The notes under the pieces were generated by a model that saw only the letters and a list, made by a program, of their open reading frames with translations, had not been told where the DNA came from and did not search any database. Shown in pieces: positions 33,663-45,310 of a DNA stretch of 64,000 nucleotides (within the stretch, counting starts at the first letter, position 1; each line of letters opens with the position of its first letter). The DNA comes from Microstegium vimineum (Eukaryota > Streptophyta > Magnoliopsida > Poales > Poaceae), in NCBI GenBank assembly GCA_022036555.1, contig CM039119.1:4340001-4404000 (forward strand), written 5' to 3'. A program made the position numbers and the translations under genes.

Positions 33663-35973
33663 CTGAGCGCCGCACCCCACCGCCTCCATCCCACCTCCTC
33701 CAAGCGCCACCAAACCACCAGAGCCGCCGCACGCCGAGCACAGAGACACCGCCGCCACCTCTGCGTTGCCGAGTTTCTCCGCTCCGCCTCTCTGCTCCCC
33801 GAGCTTCGCGTGGTGGTAAGAGAGCCTCCAGGAGCTCGCTTCCCCTCCCTTCTCTCTCTGTTTCGCCCTCGTGGCTCTGCTCCACGTCCGCCAGCGTCGC
33901 AGTGCCGCCCCTCCGCGCGGACACCTCGCCCCCGCGTGCAATCGGGAAAACCGACCCCACCATCGTCTTCGCCATCTCCCCCTCTCTCTCTGACCTTCCC
34001 GCGTCGAGTTTCGTGCGCCGCAACGTCGGATTGCGTTGCGCCGCCGCTGTCCGGCCATGGCGCCGCCGTCTGCCTCGTCTCCGGCCGCCGCGCGCCACCA
34101 CTCCCTTCCCCTGTTCTAATCTCGGCCGTCCGTTCTGAATCGCATGGATCACAGAGCCCTATACCCTTTCGGCCGACCGTTTTGCAAAAGAGACCCTGTT
34201 GTTTTTAATGTGTAAACCCGCAGTCCTATAGCGTATTTCCGATCTACGCTTTCAGTTCTGGAAAGCGTATTCCCTTTCTGTTTTGTTTTAATTCGAAAAT
34301 AAATAGAAAACCCTATTTACAGAATTGCCACTCAATTTCAAAAGCTTTTAAAATGTTCATTTTAACTCCGTTTTCATCCATTCAAATTGCGTTAGGATCG
34401 TATCGTCGTAATCTACGTGTTCATTAGTTCATAGTTCATGTTAGACAACTTTTAAAAACAGTTAATCACTTAGTCTCTTTTAATCTCTGGTTTAAGTTGT
34501 AAAACTTGATTAGATCATATCTTCTTCGTTATAGCTCCGTTTTTCGTGATTCAAACGTCTATGTGATCGTAGTGAGACGTAGATTAGTTTTATAAACTTT
34601 TAATATTGTTTTATTATGGTTGGTGTACTGTTCTAATCTATAGCCTTTGTTTGCTTGCATGTTATGCCTCGGTATGATTGTATGTTGATGCGGTGATCGA
34701 GTACAGACGGTGAGCAGTATGTGGGTGACCAGGAGGTTTTCTTTGAGCAGAAGCACCAGGAACCTTTTGAGCAAGGCAAGTATTATATAGGATCTTCCTT
34801 GAAGTCCTATTCATGATGTTTTTAAATCAAATCATATGCATGTGTCTAATTTTGTTACCATAGGGTTTACCTAGAATTGTTACCTTGAACCTTGAAATCT
34901 TACGGGTTATCTTTGCATATGGGTAGTATTGCTAGCGCTCTATTAAATAAGCATGATCTTTAATCTTAATTAATAACTATATGGAATGATAAAGTAAAAC
35001 TTAACTTTTTAGCAACATGGATTTAGGATCCTATATGTCAGCAAAAGCTAGGACATACAGTACAACCATGAGAGCTACATGGCTCTGGCTTTAGTTCAGT
35101 ACTAGGGTCACTCTCTCGCATGCGGCAGTTCACGAAAGTTGCCATTGCCGAGCGGTTGCGGGTACGGCCGGAGTGGCTACCGCTGCGCATGTGTACCATC
35201 GAGGGGTACCCGTATACCCCTTGCCCGTGGATCCATAGTGTCTGTGGTATGTCAGCGAGCCCCTCTGAAAGACTTCATAGTGTACCCTGCCCGCTCACCT
35301 CGGCAGTGTTTTGGGAGTTATAAACCCAGGCATATGGGTAACACGACTCATGGGTAAAGTGTACAACCTCTGCAGAGTGTTAAAAACTGATATATCAGCC
35401 GTGCTCACGGTCACGAGCGGCCCGGAAAACTCACAGAAAACTTTGTTTACTTGTAGTTTATCATTATGAATCATTTTATCATGTTATTCGTTCAGTTGTT
35501 ATTATGATCATGCCGTTTAATTTGGGGGCTTAAGCATAACTTTTGATTCACCACTTGTAAAGTTTTGTTACAAATTAAAAATGCTTACCGCAGTAAACCG
35601 TGTCATACTTTTTGAGCCTCATGAACCCCATATATACTTGTTGAGTACGAGATGTACTTACACTTGTTTACTTTTCTATATTTGGATAAAAATCCCGGAT
35701 GGGTACCAGATTATCAGAGTTATGAGGAGTATCCAGAGGACTACTAGGTTTGGGGTCAACCAGTTGACGTCCCTGTGCGATGGAGCTTCGCGAGAGTTAC
35801 CTTTTATTTCTGCTGTTATGTAATAGACTTTAATTAGATATTTATTCGCTATATAATAACACTTGTGATGGTACATTTTTGATAATTTGTCGGCTTATGT
35901 GTGTGACTAATATCTGGACACACATAAGGTTTATGCATCCTGTTTTGCCTTTAAAACTGGGTGTGACAATAAC

Positions 35974-36170
35974 AGTCAAGGAGGCAAAGCAAAATATATC
36001 AAGCAGAGAAAGACAACATGGTTGGTTGGTAGCTAGGTAGCCAGAAAATCAAGTCAAACCTCATAGCTTTGACCAGGCATAAGCAGGCATATGAACCTTC
36101 GTAGTTCTGATGTACGTTCGTTCGTTCTAGGACAAGTTCAGTACACAGGAGCTAGCTGCATCCGCCGCAT
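35974..36170 (+). other. short NAC promoter region left between the solo LTR and the TATA box
   Basis: Only about 200 bases of non-LTR sequence separate the solo LTR's right duplication from the core promoter. Repeated GCTAGCTA tracts follow downstream, in the leader. Confidence 0.5.
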
Positions 36171-36186
36171 CACATGTGTATATATA
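36171..36186 (+). promoter_or_regulatory. NAC gene core promoter: CACATGTG box plus TATATATA
   Basis: The palindrome CACATGTG (36171-36178) directly abuts TATATATA (36179-36186). Transcription would start near 36215, leaving a 5' leader of about 270 bases. CATGTG is a known core for MYC-type and stress NAC factors in plants. Use here is inferred from position only. Confidence 0.55.
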
Positions 36187-36484
36187 GAGCCCTAGCTAGC
36201 TAGCTACTTTCTCATATTGCAAGAACCACCACAAAGGCAGGAGCTAGCTAGCTAGCATCAATACACTAGCCAGCACAGCAGCAAGACGTACGTGCACGGC
36301 TGCTGTGCTACTGGCTACTCTAGCTATTGATCAACAAAGAGTAACAAGATCAAACCACCAGCAGAGATTTTAGCTATATATAGCTCTCAGCTCATCTGCA
36401 AGGATCTAATAAACTAAACCAAGAGCTTATTGTTGCACACCGACGATTAGCTCTACATCTTTGGTGGTGCTAGAACAACACTAC

Positions 36485-37651
36485 ATGGCCAAAGAGATCA
36501 TGGCTGCCGGCGGCGACCATGGCGAAGGAGAGGAGGTGGTGCTTGTGGGAAACGAGGAGGAGGAGGAAGACATGCTTCCCGGCTTCCGCTTCCACCCACC
36601 GACGAGGAGCTGGTCACCTTCTACCTCCGCCGGAAGGTCGCCGGGAAGTGCCTTAGCATCGAGATCATCAAGGACTTCGACATCTACAAGCGCGACCCAT
36701 GGGACCTTCCAAGTAAGTGATGATTACTCTACTGTAATTTCATGCAAGATCAATTCTTTTCACAAGCATGCGATCGATGCTTCCAACAAACAATTCATTC
36801 AATTCGTGCATGCATGAACTAAATGAAACAAATACAAATTGCGTATTGCAGAGTCGAGCTCGATCTCGGGAGAGAAGGAATGGTACTTCTTCTGCCTGCG
36901 GGGGAGGAAGTACAGGAACAGCATCCGGCCCAACAGGGTCACCGGCTCCGGCTTCTGGAAGGCCACCGGCATCGACCGCCCCATCCACTCCGCCGCCTCC
37001 GGCCGCGCCGGCGACCCCATTGGCCTCAAGAAGTCGCTCGTCTTCTACCGCGGCAGCGCCGGCAAGGGCACCAAGACGGAGTGGATGATGCACGAGTTCC
37101 GCCTCCCGCCGCGCGCCGAGAGCGCCCATACCTCGCCGAGCGAGCAAGAGGCGGAGGTGTGGACCATCTGCCGGATCTTCAAGAGGAACTTCACCTACAA
37201 GAAGCATCCCCAGCAGCAGCAGATCGCCGGAAGTAGCAGCAAGGTTTCCGCCGCCGCTGCCACGGCCGCCGTTGTGCCCCAGCCCGGCGAGTCGAGCTCC
37301 TTCACCGGCAGCCTCGAGTCGGACACCGGGGACGAGTACACGAACGGCCTGACGACGCAGTCGACGCAGGCTCCGGTGATCGACGGCTACGGCGGCTATG
37401 GCTACGACCAGCAGCAGGCCGGCCAGTGGAACAGCCACGCGCTGCATGCTGCGGCCACGGCCCCGCTGCCGTCGCCGACGATGGCCGCGTTCCATCACGG
37501 CGTGCTTAGTAGCCCTGCTGCCGGCGGCGGGCTAGATGACATGTACTACAAAGATGGCTCCAGCTGGGACGACATTGGCAGGATGGTGATGGAGCTGACA
37601 GACCCCAGCCCCAATGTGTTCTCCTTCTATGACACTAGATCATATGCCTAG
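36485..37651 (+). pseudogene. NAC-domain transcription factor (JUB1/NAC042-like), one-base deletion in exon 1
   Basis: Two exons, 36485-36712 and 36852-37651, with a GTAAGT...TTGCAG intron. NAC factors bind CACG-core DNA through an N-terminal NAC domain. Visible here are GFRFHP, then after a frame break DEELVTFYLRRKV, DIYKRDPWDLP, EKEWYFFCLRGRKYRNS, RVTGSGFWKATGIDRPI, GLKKSLVFYRG, TEWMMHEFRLP and VWTICRIFKR, that is subdomains A-E in order. The C-terminal half is Gln/Ser/Ala-rich, as in NAC activation regions, ending DTRSYA. One base is missing between GFRFHP and the DEEL motif (36596-36598, CCACC where CCNACC is expected). With it discounted the two exons total 1029 bases, or 342 residues, a normal NAC length. 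Everything else looks under selection, so this may be an assembly error or a recent null allele. The nearest upstream in-frame ATG is 36461; 36485 is preferred for its MAKEIMAA start. The resemblance to the JUB1 subgroup rests on family knowledge. Confidence 0.85.
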
Positions 37652-40261
37652 GAGCTCGTATTGTTCGTTCTTCGAAAGAAGAGAAACCTGTTCTGTGCAT
37701 GCTAGATTTTTTGGTTGGGAGTCCACTGTAGCTCCACACCACGCAGCACCACAGCAGAGAACGAAACACCAAACTGACATGTGGGACCTGCATGGCAGGT
37801 GTGCTAGGTTCTTACTGCAGAGAATATACATATACGATAGATCGACCGTATTAATTATTATAGAGAGTTTCCCAGATGTGTATTATATATATGTTTTCAA
37901 AGCAATTGTATCGATGTCGATGTATATAGTGTATACATCGTATTGGATAGATATATGATGTTTTTTGTTTGTTCCCAAAGTACTAGAGAGACGATATTTA
38001 TTTACTCGTGTGACATCATCATTACCTAATGAAGCAATGTAACCTCGTGAAATATGATCATAGACTAATGAGATTTATTCTCCTCTATGATTCATATTTG
38101 ATGTGGTTTCACCACATAATATAACCTGGTCTAAAGTTAAAACATATTTTGACTTAACTGGTCCAAGTGTGAGGTGAAAAGTGTGGGCTGGACATAGTGC
38201 ACCATAAAACAAAGGCACTTTCTTACCTGGTTCATGTGCAAAGGAATAAGTCTAACAGACATGTGCTAATACTTCATCCATTCTAAAGGGAAGGTACGTA
38301 CTTTAGCTTTTATCCCATGTCAAGGATACCTAACAATTAAATGTATATAAAAAATATATTAACATCTACATCATTAAATTAATACACTATATATTAAGAT
38401 ATGTTTATGATGGATTTAATGAAACTAAATTAGTGTTCTAGATATTTAGTTTTCTATAAATTAAGTTGGTTAAAGTTATAGAGTTTTGATGAATGAAAAT
38501 CAAATCAAGCAACATTGTGAAATGGATAGAGTATGTTAAAATGTGATTACCATGAGACACCTAAGATTACAACAAGATGAGCAAAATGGGTTTAAGCTCT
38601 TTTAAATGGATAGAATTCTAGCTTTAGACATCCTCTTACAAAGATGCATCATGTCATATTTAGGATCATTAAAAAAATGTGTCATTGTCATTATTTCCAG
38701 CAGTGTTGCATCCTTCAAGGTTGACAGAGCATGCCTGATGCAATGTTTTGTTGTCATTGTCAGCTACGTCGTTCTACCATTATATTGCATATATATAACA
38801 CACCAAACTAGACCTAAACCAGAGTGAATGGTGGAAGTTAAGGGATCTAGATCGGGGTGAGAAGAAAGAATAAAGGTTCAAGGGTGATGTCTGAAAGGGG
38901 GGAGGAGTGGAGGATAGCCCTGGCACTACCACATCGCGATAGCTAGTGGAATGTGATTTCAATGGCCTCAGAAGAACCAAAGTAGTAGGTGGAAGGTGGC
39001 GCTAGAGAAACAAGATTTACAATTGCCACATTACAATCAACAATACATGAGCCGACAACAATGTCATGTACCAAGCAAACTATGTTTATTTGATTTACTT
39101 GCCAAGCATAGTAGCATGATCCAAAATCAAGAATGCAAATATTTTGCATTTCAATGGTTTTATTTTTGGTAGGTCTCTGCCAATAATAGGTTGAAGGAAA
39201 CACGCCACAATGGAGGCTCGCTTGCAATGACGATGGAGGGGAGCAGCATAGATCTATGTTTAGGTTGTTTTTCATGGGAACCACAACAAGCACTTTGTTT
39301 TGCCAATTATTTGTTTCATTTGCTAGCACAAATTCAAGATTTTATTGTGAATCCACTTGCTTGTAGAGTGAATTGGTTGTGTGATCATGAATCGTTATAT
39401 GTTGAATATACATCATTTCACCTCAACAATAACTCAATCACTAATATTTGCATTGCATATATTTCAACCACAATCAAATCAAATTCAAACATGGCACTTC
39501 CAAAATTCAAAATACAAATTTAACATAAATATTGCCCACCACACGCATCATAGAGAAAAAAAAATGCATGAAGCAATAAAAAAACTAGGTATATATATAT
39601 AGCAGGACTATAAGCAAGCTGGGACAGCTACCGGGAGGTGATCGATCGGTACGTGTAAGCTCCTCTCTGAAACATGATCTGGCCGGTCTAACCAGAGGAA
39701 ACTCACAAACGAAGAGCAGCTAGCTAGCACAAGCTAGGATGGGCGAATCGCAGCCTTTAAGTTTTGACTTTTCAAATTGAATAACCATAGCAGCCAGCAG
39801 GGGCTTATTTGTAATAAGCTAGCGCGACGCGCACGTACGTATCGTTCAGCTAGCAACAAGACGGCCTATGTATACTTGACACGTACGTAACGTTCAGCTA
39901 GCAAAGACGGCTAGCTAGCTAGAGCAAAATCAGATTGGCGTGCTTGCTGATTGGCCAGATCGAGGGCTAATTAGCAGATCAGATCAGCACGCGAGCTTTA
40001 TTAATTGACTTTTTCTGTACTGTAGTAATTGGATTTTGGATTTTGGAGGCCGGATCCACGTACGGATGTTGTTCCGTGCTCCAGACTCCTCGTCCCGTCG
40101 TCGCTTTCATTCAGCCAGGTTAGGTGAGCAGCAAGGAAGCAGCAGAGATCCGTCCTGCATGCTGCCAATGTCAGTGTCAGCTAGTAATATTTTCCAGTCT
40201 CTTTCCACAGCTAGCTAGTGATCCTGCATGACTAGCTTGTGTCCATCCAGTCCAATATATA
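37652..40261. other. NAC 3' flank and intergenic DNA
   Basis: No polyadenylation signal was identified with confidence. A degenerate Stowaway-like unit is suggested at about 38271-38532 by TACTTCATCCATTCT at left and ATGGATAGAGTA at right. No gene was recognised. Confidence 0.4.
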
Positions 40262-40586
40262 CGCTCGTGCGTGGAACTGAATCCGGCCCTGTTCCGATCC
40301 TCTATTTGCATGCACAGCGATATCGATCGATCTAGACAAGAACGTCGCCGTCGTCGAACGAAGAATCGTCTGGCCGCCGTCTGGACCGTCAAGTAGTCAA
40401 GTGTGGTTCGATCATCTGTTCCGGACTCGAGCTAGCTAGCTAGAGGCTAGGAGCAGAAAACTACAGCCTGCTTGTGCTGAATTGCTGTCTGACCAGTGAC
40501 CACACACTATACACTGCACAGTACGTGCTCTCTTCATTCTCTTGCATATTATGCATCATCAGCCGGAAGGAAATTAAAAGGGGCAC

Positions 40587-40820
40587 AGTAACCCCCTAAT
40601 TTGCAATTAAATTACCCACCTCTGCCATTATAAAAGATAATTCAAAATAACCCCTTAAATTTATATATAAATTACCCACATCTGTTATTATGAAAAAATA
40701 ATTTAAAATGACCCCCTAAATTTGCATCTAAATTACCCACCTTGGCCATTATAAAATATAATTTAAAATAACCCTAGCATTGTGCCTAAATTACCTAACT
40801 TAGTCATTATTAAAGATAAT
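40587..40820 (+). repeat. four tandem units of about 60 bp
   Basis: Units open with ATAACCCC or ATGACCCCC and contain TAAATTACCCACCT and CATTATAAAA. They lie at the left of the insert that ends in the Helitron terminus at 42755. Confidence 0.75.
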
Positions 40821-42755
40821 ACATACTCCATGATAACAAATTTTATAAGCTATTATTTTTAATAAGTTTATTCATTTTTATTGAAACATTATGTCATATA
40901 AATATTATTAATTTTATGCACTCTATGATATATAAATAATACTACACACATATAATCTTGTGATATAAAAAAAATTAACATGTTTAGTTTGAGAATGCAT
41001 GTCTAGTTTTAACTTATGTGGAAACAATACTACTAGAATATTAACTCTTTTTAATGATTTTTGAATAAAAGATAAAGAATAATACAATATATAATTAACA
41101 TCTGAAAATTACAACAATTTGATTAAAATAATAGATTTCAACTAAATACATATCATGCAAGAAAATATATAAATATTATAAATTCTAACTAGATTCCTCG
41201 CTTGAGCATGCATGTTAATCCTTAGAAGATTTGATTGAATACAAAAGACATATCATTGAAAATATCATAAAAATAAAAAAAATCTTACCATCAATTAGGT
41301 ATGACATAATCACCGTTGATGGTAATAATATTTATTAGATCTATTAGGTTTTCTAAATAACTATCCATTTCTATCATTGTGTAAAATAATATAAAATAAC
41401 TCATGACCCTAATTTATATTACCCACATATGCTATTAAGAAACATGATCTAATGTAGACATAAATTTGTATTGGAGTACTGACTTTCTCATATGATTGAT
41501 AATTTGCATAACTCAATTTTCATCTCATTAGAAAAATTAAATACCCCTCAAATATCATCTAAGTTACCAACATATCATTTTAAAAAAAGAAATTAGAGGA
41601 AAAATAGAATATTTAAATTATCAACCCCTCATCTATCATTATTAATATTGTAAGAATGGTTAAAGTAAATATGTGCATAACGACAACATGCATGAGCAAT
41701 AATATACATATGTTATATTTCTTCACATAAAAAGAATATTTTTTAGATAACTCATGTACTAATGATACTAAAAAATTATTTAAAACCATATTAGAAACCA
41801 TAACATATAATTTACATAGGTTGTTACTTTAGAGATATTTATATATTTTAACTAAAATATTTGATATGTCTATATTGATATTATAATCATAGCTACAAAT
41901 ATAATTCCTTGATAGTAAAATTCAATCATCATAAGAAGTGTGGGAGAACACTTATTTCTATATTGTTTTGGTCTTTATTAATAATACCTTATAGTAATCA
42001 GTCGATCATTATAAGATTTAAGTATTAAAATTTATTGAGATTAGGACTACTAACCTATTTAAAATTTTACTTCATACTTCGTGACTTATAAAATATCTTG
42101 TGTGTTTTAAATAATGGTTGATGCTATTGTGTACTCAAGAACATACTCTATGACCTAAAATCTTAATTTTTAAAAAGTGCTAGAAGAGAGTTAATGAAAT
42201 ATACAATAATCATAAGAGTTTCAATTTAACTTGAGAAGAGGGGAAAATTGTAGCAGCCAATATGAATAAAATTTGAAAAAAATAAAATTTAGATTAATGA
42301 CTTCATAAGATACATAATGCAACAAGAGACACCATAATAATGGTAAAGTTATAGTAACTGCATATTTAAAGTATATACAAAGTGCCATACAAAATAAATA
42401 AATATTAATTGGTTCCTTGAAGAAATATAATTAATAGGTTTAAGATAATTACATATAGACTACATAGTATATATTATACCTATAAATAACAAAAAAAAAT
42501 ACAATTTAATATAACTAACTATTTATTAGTCACATGTACTCCGTCCATTATTCCAAGTCATAAGATGTTTTAAGCTTTTAAATACAAAACTTTTTCTATA
42601 CACGTATATTATATTGTCTAGGTACATAATAAAAATAATAACTTTAGAAAAGTCAAAATATCTTATAATTTAGAATAAATAAATTATTATATATTCTCTA
42701 ATACTTATATCTCCTAAAATTTTAACCCGTGCGAAAGCACGGGTTGATAGACTAG
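40821..42755 (+). mobile_element. Helitron, 3' terminus at 42755, 5' end not found
   Basis: The right end has a perfect 9-bp stem with a 4-base loop (AACCCGTGC GAAA GCACGGGTT, 42724-42745), a 6-base spacer and CTAG at 42752-42755, followed by T. The downstream flank (TGAGATTGAATGAG) matches the uninterrupted copy at 48664, where the base before TGAG is A, as expected for Helitron insertion between A and T. The interior is very AT-rich with no RepHel gene, so it is non-autonomous. A Stowaway-like remnant begins at 42539. The tandem units at 40587-40820 may belong to the same element. Confidence 0.75.
42539..42690. mobile_element. Stowaway-like MITE remnant
   Basis: Opens CTCCGTCCATTATTCC after TA and contains AAGTCATAAGATGTTTTAAG, typical of grass Stowaway ends. 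The right terminus is not clear. Confidence 0.5.
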
Positions 42756-45087
42756 TGAGATTGAATGAGTTTGCAAAGTAAAAACAAGAAATTAGGCTCC
42801 GATTATGAAACAATTTACGTAGATCCCACTCAAGCACCAGAACTGGTCTGCGCCCCGGTTTTCCTATGCCAACTGTGCTCAAATTGCTCTAAATTTTGAT
42901 CATTTTGCTCTTTTCTCTTCTTTGGACGTGTTTTTGGATCCATGTTCATCAATACTCTTCCATGAGATTTTGGTCGTCAATAGTTGCTTTCCTGCAAGCC
43001 TCTAGGCTGTCTCTTGCAGGACTATGTAGGAGCTCGCTGTAATAATACTGCTTGACTACACACTACACACTACTCTTGCCTGCATGCAGCGGGAATCAAG
43101 GAAACTAAAGATGTATTCTTCAGCTTGGTACAGTAGTAGAGATCGGTTTCGTCACCATCCATGGATTCAGTAAAAGATATGCTCAATGCACGCATGGAAT
43201 ACGTCCATTTGGGGTCCCAAAATGCGTGGACGCGCGACGCGACGAGGGGTTACGTACTAGCAACATTGCGTGCTGAACAGTCGTATAGCTAGTACACCAT
43301 ATGCGAGTCCGGCCCCGTGGCTTCTTTCGCGTTGTTCCACGTGCGCAATTATTCATCGATCGTGTGACGAGAAACTTCCAGGTGCTATATATGTGCTTTC
43401 CCCATCTGGGAGATTTTCTCAATTTCTCTCTATCTTGTGTCTATATATTTTGAAGAAATATGCGTGGCCGCGCGCGCGTGCTTTTCAATTTCCATCTGCA
43501 GAAAGAGCTAGTGGACGATACTTCTTGTTGCTCTTGGAATTGGACAGGGTTGTTCGCGAGTGCGCATCCAAATTGGACGTGGGCCCACCAAAGATGTTAG
43601 TAGTATAGTCCATATATATATTCTAGCTAGTAATGCTAAGATTTTTTTTTACTAACAAACATGGTCATGCGTCGCAACAACGAGAGAAAAAAAATACTAT
43701 CAAATATTTATGAAAAACAACGATCGGAACGTTTGTATAAAATTTTAAAGCTATCTATTTTAAGATGAGTGTAACATCTATAATAAAAGTTAATATTGGC
43801 ATACCATTGTCCTACTAATCCAATATCAAATTCAAAATATATTTTTGATATATTTTTTCTCCTATTACTAATCATAGAAATATTTACTTGCAAATATATC
43901 ATAATTTTATTTAATTTGATAGTGGACTGGTTGCTCTGGAAAGCGGTGGTCGCAAGTGCGCATCAAAATTGGACGTGGGCCCACCAAATAGTGAAAGCGC
44001 TAGCTAGTACGTACTAGATATATATTCTAATTATACCAATTTAATTTTTATATGAAACCTTGTTTCGTATTTGTATGTGCCATGATTGAGAGCAGGTTTG
44101 TAACATTGACCTGCATTTGTTTGAAGTCTTGTTTTATAGATATCAATAGAAAATTTTGAAGTTTGCATATAGTAGACTTAAAGTGGTTCAAGCGTCTCTA
44201 GTAGATTTAAACTGAAGAATGCTATAATTTGAACGCGTGGTTTGAAAGCTTTTCGACTTGTCGAAAGTTTGAATCCATTCTTTTAAAACTTATACATGTT
44301 CCACGTAAGAACTTGTTACTGTCGGATTCACTTCAACCTACGTATGTTGGAGCGGATTTGGATAAAATTTATTTCCTCATCATAGGCTAACAAACAAAAC
44401 AATATGACCACCAATGGTCTGAAATCAATACCCAGATCGGCCCAATAAGATTGGCAGAATATGGATACTGGCCTGCTAGGAGGCAAAGCTAAGCTGTGTG
44501 CGTTTGCTAAGGGCCTGTCCAGGAACAGTTTATTTGGGCCAAGTGAAATGAAGACCGGAATATTGGACTTGGACTTCTTTTAGAACAGGCAAATATTTTT
44601 CAGCCCTTAAACCTTGGCTGTGCATACATTTTTTTTGAAAAAAAAAAGTTTACCATCCTTTTGCATTGGCCCGATTGATTCCTTTTTTCTGTTGATTGAC
44701 ATCATAGTATGGATATAATTTGTATGTATACCTTTTATAATTTATGGTACCCCAAGAAATTTATTTCTGGAAAATTTAGACCCTTATCTCAACGCAATAA
44801 AGCAGTCTTATAGACAAGCTTAGAGCCTACTATTAAATTTCATAGAGGGCCTCTGAAATTCTGAGGAAAGTCCTGTATCACATCTTAGAAGGAAGTATAA
44901 ATGAGTTTGGATGGAGGTTCCAAATTTGTTTGGACATTTTATTTTATTTATTTGTTCCTTATTTTTGCTCGTGGGTAGAGGCCAGATAACTCAAGCATCT
45001 GCACCTTTGTGAGTGTGTCCATTACCAGTACCATTACCTAACACGGGTACAAAGTCAAACCCACGCTCATTAATTACCTGTGTAGTA

Positions 45088-45305
45088 CCTCCCTCTATCC
45101 TAAAATATGCAATTATGATATATGTCGTAGTGCTAATTAATATGATTCACGTTTTATCAGATTTGTTGTAAAAATAGTATTTACATTTATGGCTTTAAAT
45201 TAATTTATTATAAAAATACATTTCGTAATTAAACTAATGATGTATATTTGATTAAAAAATATTTAATTTTTCAAATCTATAATTAATTAAACTTGGTATA
45301 CTTTT
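45088..45305. mobile_element. Stowaway-like MITE remnant
   Basis: CTCCCTCTATCCTAAAATATG after TA. The right end has decayed. It separates copies 1 and 2 of the local repeat. Confidence 0.45.
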
Positions 45306-45310
45306 AGATC

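Larger units (their letters stand above)
33111..35968 (+). mobile_element. solo LTR, long Ty3/Gypsy type, upstream of the NAC gene
   Basis: 2858 bp starting TGTAACACCCTAAAAATTCC and ending AAAACTGGGTGTGACA, flanked by an exact ATAAC duplication (33106-33110 and 35969-35973). No second LTR or internal region is present. A TATA-like CTATTTAAG at 33654-33662 is followed by a GC-rich CT-biased stretch (33663-34150) of leader type, so its promoter points to plus, toward the NAC gene. A C22 run lies at 33432-33453. Frames of up to 164 codons in the GC-rich part are not recognised as proteins. Confidence 0.9.
40262..44930. repeat. locally repeated noncoding segment, copy 1 (with inserts)
   Basis: Three diverged copies of the same segment lie at 40262-44930, 45311-46960 and 48655-52860. 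In copy 1 the shared parts are 40262-40585 (GTGCGTGGAACTGAATCC...CATCATC), 42757-43600 (GAGATTGAATGAGTTTGCAA...GGACGTGGGCCCACC) and 43920-44930 (GTGCGCATCAAAATTGGACG...GAAATTCTGAGG). 40587-42755 is AT-rich inserted DNA ending in a Helitron terminus. 43510-43600 and 43921-43995 are themselves partial duplicates. Frames are not conserved between copies, so this looks noncoding or long decayed. Confidence 0.8.

Noticed and set aside
33658..34208. Overlapping GC-rich frames in the solo LTR as a gene
   Set aside because: They lie in the leader zone of an LTR bounded by target duplications, with no recognised domain.
36740..37498. 252-codon minus-strand frame opposite the NAC gene
   Set aside because: Shadow of GC-rich NAC exon 2. 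No domain, and the plus strand is clearly the coding one.
43183..43422. Minus-strand frame also present in copy 3 (49085-49375), suggesting a conserved peptide
   Set aside because: The two translations share short phrases only (MNNCAR, TTVQH). Indels shift the frame between copies and copy 2 lacks it.
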